Shown: positions 1 to 5,584, numbered from the stretch's first letter. The stretch: 6,427 nt of DNA from Chloroflexota bacterium (GCA_009908585.1 JAAAOZ010000239.1:1-6427); one strand, 5' to 3'. The notes: generated by a model from the sequence alone, not told the origin. Translations and numbers: made by a program.

Positions 1-1652
1 CCCGCGACCACCTCCGTTCCCAAATCAAAGCGCACCACCCGCCGCCCGGCCTCGACCAGCGCTTGATAATCGCCTAGCGCCTGCGCCAACTTCAACACGC
101 CGAAGGTGATGGAGGACGACGCATCATCGGGCGCGTCCGGGATCGGCGCCTCCAACTCCGGGTGATGGGAGACGAACTGCACAAAGAGGCCGCGTCCCGC
201 ATCGCCCTTGTGCAACTGCCCCGTGGAATGGAGATAGCGCGGACCGTAGGCCGTGGTCACCGCCAGGCGCGTGCGCGCGCGCAACGCCACCTGGAGCTGC
301 TGCAACGCCGCATCGACCGCCGGTCGCGGCTGGACGTAAGCCTGGATCGCGACGTAGTCCCCCGCCTCGGCTTGGGCCAGGAATGCCTCCAACGCCGCCG
401 GCTCGAGCGGCGCGGTCTCCACCTCCGGCAGCGCGCCCTGCTCCTCGTAGGCCTCGATCATCGCCCGCGCCGATTTCTTGGCGGCCTCCACGTTCGGCTG
501 ATTGAACGGCTGGATGTCCAATCGCTCGCCGGCCACCGCCGTGGCGAATTCCCACAAGAAGAACTGCTTGCCCAGATCGTAGAGATCGCGCAGATCCACG
601 CGCACGACCGGATGCCCCACATCAACTAGATCGGGGATCGCGGCGTCGTAGGGTGCGTCGCCGTCCAGGCGCAGGTAGACGAAGAGCCGGTCGTTGCCGT
701 AGACCTCCGGTTCGCCCAACGGCGCGCCGACCACGGGCAGAATGCCGGCGCCCGATTTGCCCAGGCTCTCGGCGATCAACTGCTCGATCCAATCGCCGAA
801 ATTCGCCAGCTTGGGCGAGGTGATGAAGGTGAGTTTATCGCGACCCGCGCGCGCCAGCGCGCCCAAGGTCGCGCCCAGCCACGCGCCGGGATTCTCCGCC
901 GGCGCCGCCTCCGGGCCGCACGCCTCGGCCATCTCCTGCGCGCGCGCCAACAGCAGCTCGATATCGACGCCCAGCAGGGCCGCCGCCACTATCCCAAAGT
1001 GGGAGAGCACCGAGAAGCGCCCGCCGATGTTCGGATCGTTGCGTAAGATGTGGCGAAAGTGTAGTTCCTGCCCTAGCGTATCCAACTTGCTGCCCGCGTC
1101 CGTGACCGCCACAAAGTGCGCGCCGACCTCCTCATCCAGCGTCTCAACCGCATCCTCGTCATCGGAAAGCATCTCCGCCATCAGATGATAGAAGTACTTG
1201 AAGAAGGACAGCGTCTCCGCCGTGCCGCCCGATTTCGTCGCCACGACGAAGAGCGTGCGACGCAGATCTAATCGCTCAGCAGCAGCGCGCACCGCGCCCG
1301 GATCGGTGCTATCCAAGACGCGCAGTCGCAGCCCGTCCTCGCGCTCCTCGAAGACATGATGGAAGACATCGGGGGCCAAGCTCGAGCCGCCCATCCCCAA
1401 CCACAGCACATCCGTGTAGCCCTCCTCCGTCACCGCCTCAACCAGCGCCTGGATCGCGGGCAGGTGCTCCTTCATCCGCTCCGCGATGGTCAGCCAACCC
1501 AAGCGATTGGTAATCTCCGTCGGCGATGGCTTCCAGACCGTGTAATCCTCCTGCCAGATGCGCGGCACAATCTCATGCGCCGCGAGATCGGCCAGCGCCC
1601 TCTCCACCACCGGTTGATAGACGCCCAAATACGCAGCTTCTTGTAACATCAT
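1..1652 (-). CDS. pgi: Glucose-6-phosphate isomerase, Tal-Pgi-type, standalone (3' end cut by window edge)
   Basis: Phosphoglucose isomerase interconverts glucose 6-phosphate and fructose 6-phosphate in the cytoplasm. My minus-strand translation reads open for 550 codons to the window edge. It shows two SIS (sugar isomerase) domains: GMGGSS at residues 86-91, KSGGTAET from K140, the NIGGRFS signature at 208-214, and IAESLGK with the likely catalytic Glu at E295. HSTGQLHKG follows at 475-483. This motif set and the C-terminal TFGVLKLAQALGDYQAL match the Pgi half of bifunctional transaldolase/Pgi proteins rather than E. coli-type Pgi. Here there is no transaldolase domain, because the reading frame begins directly with a short Pgi leader. 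By family comparison only a few C-terminal residues are missing. Two ATGs lie in tandem at 1652 and 1649; GGAGGAGG at 1658-1665 (minus strand) serves either with 5 or 8 bases of spacing. The gene is divergent from the cold-shock gene and has its own promoter. Confidence 0.93.
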   Translation of the reverse strand, partial: MMLQEAAYLGVYQPVVERALADLAAHEIVPRIWQEDYTVWKPSPTEITNRLGWLTIAERMKEHLPAIQALVEAVTEEGYTDVLWLGMGGSSLAPDVFHHVFEEREDGLRLRVLDSTDPGAVRAAAERLDLRRTLFVVATKSGGTAETLSFFKYFYHLMAEMLSDDEDAVETLDEEVGAHFVAVTDAGSKLDTLGQELHFRHILRNDPNIGGRFSVLSHFGIVAAALLGVDIELLLARAQEMAEACGPEAAPAENPGAWLGATLGALARAGRDKLTFITSPKLANFGDWIEQLIAESLGKSGAGILPVVGAPLGEPEVYGNDRLFVYLRLDGDAPYDAAIPDLVDVGHPVVRVDLRDLYDLGKQFFLWEFATAVAGERLDIQPFNQPNVEAAKKSARAMIEAYEEQGALPEVETAPLEPAALEAFLAQAEAGDYVAIQAYVQPRPAVDAALQQLQVALRARTRLAVTTAYGPRYLHSTGQLHKGDAGRGLFVQFVSHHPELEAPIPDAPDDASSSITFGVLKLAQALGDYQALVEAGRRVVRFDLGTEVVA

Positions 1653-1700
1653 CACGCCCTCCTCCAGAAAGCAAAAAAGCTGTTTATCGAATCTGCTAGC

Positions 1701-1729
1701 ATTGTACTACTAACCCGGCTCAGATACAA
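1701..1729 (-). promoter_or_regulatory. Predicted sigma-70-type promoter of pgi
   Basis: On the minus strand, TTGTAT (1729-1724) and TACAAT (1706-1701) are separated by exactly 17 bases. Transcription would start near 1694, giving a leader of about 40 nt that contains the GGAGGAGG ribosome site. Box quality and spacing are good, but this is a sequence match only. Confidence 0.6.
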
Positions 1730-1810
1730 ACGCCCATCCCTTGGAGAAACATCAAGATTCGAATAGAACTACGGCCCGAGGTGGAATTTTCCGTTTTGCT
1801 TTTTTGCCCC

Positions 1811-1839
1811 TTGCATTTTTTCTCGATATGTGTTACAAT
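1811..1839 (+). promoter_or_regulatory. Predicted strong extended -10 promoter of the cold-shock gene
   Basis: TTGCAT (1811-1816) and TACAAT (1834-1839) are separated by 17 bases, and TGT immediately before the -10 box gives an extended -10 (TGN) element. T-rich tracts just upstream (about 1786-1806) could act as an UP element. The start would be near 1846, leaving a leader of about 135 nt before the GTG codon. The rest of the divergent spacer (1653-1980) holds the pgi promoter and the leader hairpin; I see no gene in it. Confidence 0.7.
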
Positions 1840-1876
1840 GTGTCCGTAGGATGAAGTGGGTTTTGGCCGTAATATC

Positions 1877-1916
1877 AAAGACTGCCTGGACTTGCGGAAG
1901 CCAGGTGGTCTTTTTT
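1877..1916 (+). terminator. Terminator-shaped hairpin in the cold-shock leader (candidate attenuator)
   Basis: The left arm 1877-1889 pairs with the right arm 1901-1913 over 13 base pairs, two of them G-U wobbles, around an 11-nt loop. A run of six T follows at 1911-1916. The hairpin lies about 30 nt after the predicted start and 65 nt before the coding sequence, so it would stop transcription early if it forms. GGTGGTC at 1904-1910 can instead pair with GACCACT at 1923-1929, which would break the terminator stem. Regulation is inferred; the pairings are read directly. Confidence 0.55.
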
Positions 1917-1980
1917 GTTTCTGACCACTCTGCTTCGCCCGACATAACATTAACCAGTAGTAGTATTAGGAGGAGTAAAC

Positions 1981-2190
1981 GTGTCTGAACGAGTAACTGG
2001 AACTGTCAAGTGGTTCAACGATGCCAAAGGGTATGGCTTCATCTCCCGTGATGATGGGGATGACGTTTTTGTTCATCATTCCGCCATCAATGCACAGGGC
2101 TTCCGCTCATTGCGCGAGAATCAGCGGGTTGAATTTGGTATTGAAGAGGGTCCCAAAGGGTTGCGGGCGATTGAAGTAACGCCCCTGTAA
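1981..2190 (+). CDS. csp: Cold-shock protein (single CSD domain)
   Basis: The gene encodes a 69-residue protein, the usual size for bacterial CspA-family RNA chaperones, which bind single-stranded RNA and DNA with little sequence preference and melt structures that block translation. The whole protein is one cold-shock domain. It has the KWFN segment at 10-13, the RNP1 motif KGYGFI at 16-21 and the RNP2 motif VFVHH at 29-33. The C-terminal part (GFRSLRENQRVEFGIEEGPKG) is also typical. The start is GTG at 1981, set by AGGAGG at 1968-1973 with 7 bases of spacing; TAA ends it at 2188-2190. It is monocistronic, with a strong promoter, a long structured leader and a terminator behind it. Long leaders are known for cspA-type genes, where they control expression with temperature. 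Codon use is less GC-rich than in its neighbours, as is common for highly expressed short genes. Confidence 0.96.
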   Translation: MSERVTGTVKWFNDAKGYGFISRDDGDDVFVHHSAINAQGFRSLRENQRVEFGIEEGPKGLRAIEVTPL

Positions 2191-2220
2191 CCAGATCCAA
2201 CGGCCTCCGGCCGTTTCTGG
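2191..2220 (+). terminator. GC-rich hairpin right after the cold-shock stop codon
   Basis: AACGGCC (2199-2205) pairs with GGCCGTT (2209-2215) around a 3-nt loop. CCAGA (2191-2195) pairs with TCTGG (2216-2220) beyond a 3-nt bulge. No T-run follows, so it is more likely a 3' stabilising or processing hairpin than a terminator; the true terminator is downstream. Confidence 0.5.
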
Positions 2221-2262
2221 GACTAAGGAAGCAGTGGTGGGGTTTCCCCACATCAAAAACTC

Positions 2263-2305
2263 AAAAACCGCACGGCTTTTCCGCAGTCGTGCGGTTTTCT
2301 TTTTT
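2263..2305 (+). terminator. Intrinsic terminator of the cold-shock gene
   Basis: AAAACCGCACG (2264-2274) pairs perfectly with CGTGCGGTTTT (2288-2298). Three inner pairs (one G-U) extend the stem to a 7-nt loop, and a run of six T follows at 2300-2305. A-tracts before the left arm mean it could also stop minus-strand transcription. Confidence 0.85.
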
Positions 2306-2652
2306 GGGGATGGAAGAACATCGCCCAGATGAGTAGTTTGCCAGCGTGAAACGAGGATCAGCCGATCCCCTTGGAGCGAGACGAGAAAATCCTATTTCGT
2401 GGCTTGGACAATTCATGGTATAGTTAGTCTGGCTCTTCAGGAATTCGCCGGGTGCAATCGTACCATTCCCACCCAAAACTCAGTAACGACGCGAAAAAAG
2501 GTCTGCAATCCCCACAGACACGCAATTCCTGGCTGCTTGTAGGGCTGCTGAGGGAATTGGCCGGCAAAATCCAAAAGACCCGTCAGCCTTAAAGGGAGCA
2601 AAAACGCTTCCCTCACATTGCGTGAGATGTGGAATTGTGAAACGAGCGTGCG
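2306..2652. other. Non-coding spacer before the SagB-like gene, with several short hairpins
   Basis: No supportable gene lies here; minus-strand open frames across it have no ribosome site and no recognisable domain. Stems visible on the plus strand are GGATC/GATCC (2355-2368), GGGTG/CACCC (2450-2474), CAATTCC/GGAATTG (2523-2559) and CTCAC/GTGAG (2612-2626). An extended -10-like TGG-TATAGT at 2416-2424 could start a leader of over 200 nt for the SagB-like gene, but no good -35 box accompanies it. Confidence 0.4.
2419..2424 (+). promoter_or_regulatory. Weak candidate -10 box for the SagB-like gene
   Basis: TATAGT is preceded directly by TGG, giving the extended -10 arrangement. At 17-18 bases upstream there is only a poor -35 match. 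If real, the transcript would begin near 2431 and carry a structured leader of about 235 nt. Confidence 0.3.
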
Positions 2653-2660
2653 AAAGGAGG
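2653..2660 (+). promoter_or_regulatory. Ribosome binding site deciding the SagB-like start
   Basis: AAAGGAGG is a near-perfect Shine-Dalgarno sequence 6 bases before ATG 2667. It rules against the upstream in-frame GTG at 2622. Confidence 0.85.
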
Positions 2661-2666
2661 CAACGA

Positions 2667-3419
2667 ATGGCGGAGGTGAAGATTCACCGCGAGTTCTTGA
2701 AGTCGGATGCATGGGAGGAGCTACAAGGCATTCAAAGCGATCAGCGAAAGCGTGTGCCGCCCCCGCCTTTGGAAAAGCCCGCGCCGGAGGATGCCGAGCG
2801 CATCGATCTGGTCGCGCCGGATGCCTGGGAGGTCGCGCCGGTCACCGTGGCCGAGGCGATTCGGCGGCGGCAGAGTCATCGCCGCTTCAGCGAGGCGCCC
2901 CTCAGCCTGGAGGAGCTTTCTTTCCTGCTGTGGGCCGCGCAAGGCGTGCAAGGCGTCTTCAAAAATGGCATCGCGCTGCGCCGCACGGCGCCCTCGGCCG
3001 GCGCGCGCCATCCCTTCGAGACCTATGTGTTGGTCAATCACGTGGTGGATGTGGCGCCGGGGCTGTATCGTTATCTTTCGATGGAGCACCAGCTCTGCTT
3101 CTGCTACGCGGAAGAGGGGCTGGTCGACCAGGCGGTCGAGGCGTGCCATCAGCAGCGATGGGTCGCATCCGCCGCCGTGACGTTGATATGGACGGCGATC
3201 CCCTACCGCACCGAGTGGCGCTACAGCATCGTCTCGCCCAAGTTAGTCGCCTTGGACGCCGGGCACGTGTGCGAGAATCTCTATCTCGCGTGCGAGGCCG
3301 TCGGCGCCGGGACGTGCGCGATCGGCGCTTATGATCAGCAGAAGTTAGACGCCCTGCTGCGCGTGGACGGCGAGGATGAGTTCGCCATTTACGTGGCGCC
3401 GGTCGGGAAAGTACCTTAA
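2667..3419 (+). CDS. SagB/ThcOx-type FMN-dependent dehydrogenase (nitroreductase fold), standalone
   Basis: This 250-residue protein belongs to the SagB-type dehydrogenase branch of the nitroreductase superfamily. Members bind FMN as dimers; in toxin and cyanobactin clusters they oxidise azolines to azoles, but many standalone members have no known substrate. Visible motifs are IRRRQSHRRF at 65-74 (flavin-phosphate-type arginines) and LSLEELSFLLWAAQGV at 79-94. TAPSAGARHPFE lies at 107-118, DAGHVCENLYLACEAVGAGTCAIGAYD at 197-223, and the closing DEFAIYVAPVGK at 237-248. The first 50 residues are a family-typical leader with a PPPP run. The ATG at 2667 is chosen because AAAGGAGG (2653-2660) lies 6 bases upstream; a longer in-frame GTG start at 2622 has no ribosome site. 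No YcaO cyclodehydratase, E1-like protein or precursor peptide is visible nearby, so a RiPP role is not supported here. Confidence 0.9.
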   Translation: MAEVKIHREFLKSDAWEELQGIQSDQRKRVPPPPLEKPAPEDAERIDLVAPDAWEVAPVTVAEAIRRRQSHRRFSEAPLSLEELSFLLWAAQGVQGVFKNGIALRRTAPSAGARHPFETYVLVNHVVDVAPGLYRYLSMEHQLCFCYAEEGLVDQAVEACHQQRWVASAAVTLIWTAIPYRTEWRYSIVSPKLVALDAGHVCENLYLACEAVGAGTCAIGAYDQQKLDALLRVDGEDEFAIYVAPVGKVP

Positions 3420-3455
3420 TGTATTGAATTTTAATGTCAGGTCTCTCCAGAGCAT

Positions 3456-3600
3456 CGCAGGTTATCCGTAGCCGATGAATGCTGAATTATCGTCGGTGCT
3501 TATGTGCCGAAAAGCACAGAAGCGCTCGCGATGACGTTCGTACATCGTACAAGTACGCGCAGCCATCGGATTCGGATAAGCCGTTCAACGGCATCCTGCG
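3456..3600. repeat. Long imperfect palindrome in the SagB-NYN spacer
   Basis: The left arm holds CGCAGG (3456-3461), TTATCCG (3462-3468) and CCGATG (3472-3477). It is mirrored on the right by CATCGG (3564-3569), CGGATAA (3573-3579) and CCTGCG (3595-3600). The right arm has an extra self-complementary insert, GCCGTTCAACGGC (3580-3592). The 86-nt centre has its own stem GTGCTT/AAGCAC (3496-3517). It has the look of a REP-like or MITE-like element, or of a structured RNA, but carries no gene and no flanking duplication that I can see. Confidence 0.55.
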
Positions 3601-3611
3601 TCGCTATGGTA

Positions 3612-3653
3612 GTTCCAAAAATTAAAACCTCCCAAACCTGATTTTCTTGGAAC
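3612..3653. repeat. Inverted repeat upstream of the NYN gene
   Basis: GTTCCAA (3612-3618) and TTGGAAC (3647-3653) are perfect 7-base inverted copies around a 28-base A/C-rich centre. Weaker matches continue outward (CGCT at 3602-3605, GGAGCG near 3662-3668). It sits 45 bases before the NYN start, so it could be an operator; TTGGAA also resembles a -35 box, but no convincing -10 follows at the right distance. Confidence 0.4.
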
Positions 3654-3678
3654 GGCCTATGGGGAGCGATAGTTAACT

Positions 3679-3690
3679 AAGAGAGGGTGA
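3679..3690 (+). promoter_or_regulatory. Ribosome binding site deciding the NYN start
   Basis: AAGAGAGGGTGA closely resembles the anti-16S sequence and ends 8 bases before ATG 3699. The in-frame GTG at 3687 lies inside this site and so is unlikely to be the start. Confidence 0.6.
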
Positions 3691-3698
3691 ACAATCTT

Positions 3699-4433
3699 AT
3701 GGAAGAAACTTTAGAAGTAATGAATAAACGCCGCATCGCTATGTTAATCGATGGCGACAATGCACAACCGTCGCTGATCGAGAAGATGCTGGCAGAAGCA
3801 GGAAAATATGGCGTCGTCTCGATTCGCCGCATCTACGGCGATTGGACGACCCCCACAATGAAAAGTTGGAAAGACACGCTCAACATCCACGCCATCCAAC
3901 CGTTCCAACAATTCCGCTACACCATCGGCAAGAACGCCACGGATAGCGCGATGATCATCGACGCGATGGATATTCTCTACACGGCGAAGATCGATGGCTT
4001 TTGTTTGGTCTCCAGCGACAGTGATTACACGCGCTTGGCGACGCGCATCCGCGAAAAGGGCGTCTTCGTGATGGGCATCGGCAAGAAGATGACGCCGAGG
4101 GCGTTCGTCAATGCGTGCGATGTCTTTGTCTACACCGAGAACTTAGTGCCGCGCAAAAGCGGCAAATCCCACCAGACATCTAAACCGTCGTCGGATTCCG
4201 ATCCGCGCCCGCTGCTGCGCGAGGCGTTCGAGATGGCGGTGCAGGACGATGGCTGGGCCTCACTTGGCCCGCTCGGCCAGTACCTTCGCCAGCTCGATCC
4301 GGGGTTCGATTCGCGAACCTACGGGTACAAGCAGCTCTCCCAGCTCGTGCGCGGCTACTCGGATCTGTTCAAGATCCGCGAGGTGCGCCTGCGCCACGGC
4401 ACCTCGGTGATGTACGTCAAGCTGAAGGAATAG
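3699..4433 (+). CDS. NYN-domain putative ribonuclease with C-terminal OST-HTH/LOTUS domain
   Basis: This 244-residue cytoplasmic protein has two domains. Residues 12-150 form a NYN (PIN-like, LabA/DUF88, COG1432) nuclease domain. It starts with AMLIDGDNAQP, whose acidic residues D18 and D20 sit at strand 1. D82 follows in KNATDSAMIID and the SSDSDY motif supplies D107 and D109; these are the expected metal-binding carboxylates, so the domain looks catalytically competent. A polar linker rich in Ser and Lys (151-168) leads to an OST-HTH/LOTUS domain at about 169-244. It carries the family pattern GPLGQYLRQLDPGFDSRTYGYKQLSQLV and in other proteins binds RNA, including G-quadruplexes. Together they suggest RNA cleavage or turnover guided by the LOTUS domain; the substrate is unknown. 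ATG 3699 is preferred on its ribosome site, though ATG 3720 remains possible. The stop is TAG and a strong terminator follows, so the gene is monocistronic. Confidence 0.92.
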   Translation: MEETLEVMNKRRIAMLIDGDNAQPSLIEKMLAEAGKYGVVSIRRIYGDWTTPTMKSWKDTLNIHAIQPFQQFRYTIGKNATDSAMIIDAMDILYTAKIDGFCLVSSDSDYTRLATRIREKGVFVMGIGKKMTPRAFVNACDVFVYTENLVPRKSGKSHQTSKPSSDSDPRPLLREAFEMAVQDDGWASLGPLGQYLRQLDPGFDSRTYGYKQLSQLVRGYSDLFKIREVRLRHGTSVMYVKLKE

Positions 4434-4472
4434 CTCTTTACTAGATGAGCTAGGCTAAAGCTTTCGCTGATC

Positions 4473-4507
4473 AACCTCCCGTCGCGTCACCGTGACGGGA
4501 GGTTTTT
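4473..4507 (+). terminator. Intrinsic terminator of the NYN gene
   Basis: AACCTCCCGTC (4473-4483) pairs perfectly with GACGGGAGGTT (4494-4504) across a 10-nt loop, and the T-run reaches 4507. It is 40 bases after the TAG stop and separates the NYN gene from the GH16 gene. Confidence 0.9.
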
Positions 4508-4540
4508 GCTTTCAGAGCAATAGCTCCAATCGGACAGCGT

Positions 4541-4546
4541 TATGAT
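4541..4546 (+). promoter_or_regulatory. Candidate -10 box for the GH16 gene
   Basis: TATGAT is a good -10 match, 31 bases before ATG 4578 and just after the upstream terminator, but there is no convincing -35 hexamer at 16-18 bases. The gene must have its own promoter because of the terminator; this is the best candidate I see. Confidence 0.35.
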
Positions 4547-4577
4547 AGGCTTTCATCCATTCAAGCGAGGTTAAAGT

Positions 4578-5471
4578 ATGAAAAGCTACATTTTTTGTGT
4601 GTTGATCGGTCTTGCCCTCCTCAGCGCTTGCGCATCAGCCGCGACGCCGGCCCCAGCCACGCCGACAGTGACACCGACGCCTGATCCTACGGGGGTGTTA
4701 GTCTGGGCCGACGAGTTCGATGCGCCGGATGGGTCCGCCGTGGATCCGAAGAAGTGGCGGTTCGATACTGGCACCGGAGGCGACGGATGGGGCAACAACG
4801 AGTTGCAGTATTACACCGATACGACCGACAATGCCTACATCGAGGATGGCAATCTGGTCATCAAAGCCGAGGCGGTCGATTCGTGGGAGCGGTACACGTC
4901 GGCGCGGCTGGTCACCCACGGGGAGGCAAGCTGGCTCTACGGGCGGTTCGAGATCCGCGCGAAGCTGCCCATCGGCCAGGGGATCTGGCCCGCGATTTAG
5001 ATGTTGCCCGCCGGCTGGCCCGTCGGCGGTGAGATCGATATTATGGAATACTTGGGGCACGAGCCTTCGCGGGTTTATCAAACCTTGCACTACGGCAATC
5101 CCCACACCTACAAGGGCACGCACTACGATCTGGACGAAGGCACGTTCGCCGACGATTTCCACATCTTCGCGCTGGAATGGGAACCGGAGGAGATTCGCTG
5201 GTACGTCGATGACCACTTAGTCCAAACGCAGACACAGTGGTTCACATCCAGCGACCGGGGCGAGTATCCGGCCCCATTCGATCAGCCGTTCAACCTCCTG
5301 ATCAACGTGGCCGTCGGCGGGCAGTGGCCCGGCAACCCGGATGAGACGACCGAGTTCCCGCAATACATGCGCGTGGATTATGTGCGGGTTTACGAGCGAC
5401 GAGGAGAGTGGCCCGGATGGCCGGAGGATGTTCCCCATCCCTTACAACACAAGGCTCTTGTTGGTTTTTAG
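4578..5471 (+). pseudogene. GH16 laminarinase-like secreted lipoprotein, interrupted by an in-frame TAG
   Basis: Read through the TAG at 4998-5000, this is a 297-residue glycoside hydrolase family 16 protein, probably an endo-beta-1,3-glucanase of the laminarinase branch. Residues 1-18 form a lipoprotein signal peptide with lipobox LSAC (Cys18 lipidated), so the enzyme would sit outside, anchored to the membrane. A Thr/Pro/Ala-rich linker covers 19-38 and the catalytic jelly-roll about 40-282, starting WADEFDAP. Codon 141 is TAG where the family has Trp in WPAIWMLP. The catalytic motif EIDIME follows in the same frame, with nucleophile E152, D154 and acid/base E157; the ending VDYVRVYE is normal. 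The 140-residue product lacks all catalytic residues. The ATG at 5001 is merely the Met of the motif, without a good ribosome site or signal peptide. No other damage is visible, so this is a fresh nonsense mutation, a sequence error or, less likely, recoding. GCGAGG at 4565-4570 sets the start. Confidence 0.9.
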
Positions 5472-5502
5472 GTGAAATTGGTTGTGAATGATGCTCTAGT
5501 TG

Positions 5503-5569
5503 CACAGAGTTTCACGGAGTTTTTCACAGAGATACACAGAGAAAGTCGTTTCTCCGTGCTTCTCTGTGT
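5503..5569. repeat. Cluster of CACAGAG heptamers with a 10-bp inverted repeat
   Basis: Forward heptamers CAC(A/G)GAG occur at 5503, 5513, 5525 and 5535, and reverse copies at 5552 (CTCCGTG) and 5562 (CTCTGTG), spaced 10-12 bases within each group. ACACAGAGAA (5534-5543) and TTCTCTGTGT (5560-5569) are perfect inverted arms. From memory, CACAGAG-type repeats of this kind are scattered between genes in many bacterial genomes, so it is probably a dispersed extragenic repeat. As RNA it could also protect or end the GH16 transcript, which has no other terminator. Confidence 0.65.
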
Positions 5570-5584
5570 CCAAATTAAACCGCT

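Noticed and set aside
162..629. Plus-strand frames inside the pgi region
   Set aside because: Low-complexity Arg/Leu-rich translations opposite a well-supported pgi gene on the minus strand.
1720..1950. Minus-strand open frame of 76 codons in the divergent spacer
   Set aside because: It overlaps both promoters and the leader hairpin and shows no domain or ribosome site.
2628..2640. A 13-base match to the left half of the E. coli lac operator region
   Set aside because: The symmetric right half is missing and no LacI-type gene is present; most likely chance.
2437..2712. Minus-strand open frame of 91 codons upstream of the SagB-like gene
   Set aside because: No ribosome site or recognisable domain, and it overlaps the ribosome site and start of the SagB-like gene on the other strand.
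4998..5000. Genome-wide reassignment of TAG as a sense codon
   Set aside because: TAG serves as the plausible natural stop of both the NYN gene and the GH16 gene in this window, so a general reassignment does not fit.
5001..5471. A separate gene starting at ATG 5001 for the second half of the GH16 protein
   Set aside because: Its first residues are the conserved MLP of the family motif, there is no good ribosome site and no signal peptide, so it is the rest of the interrupted gene.
5503..5569. CRISPR array
   Set aside because: The repeated units are only 7 bases long, 10-12 bases apart and in both orientations, unlike CRISPR repeats and spacers.
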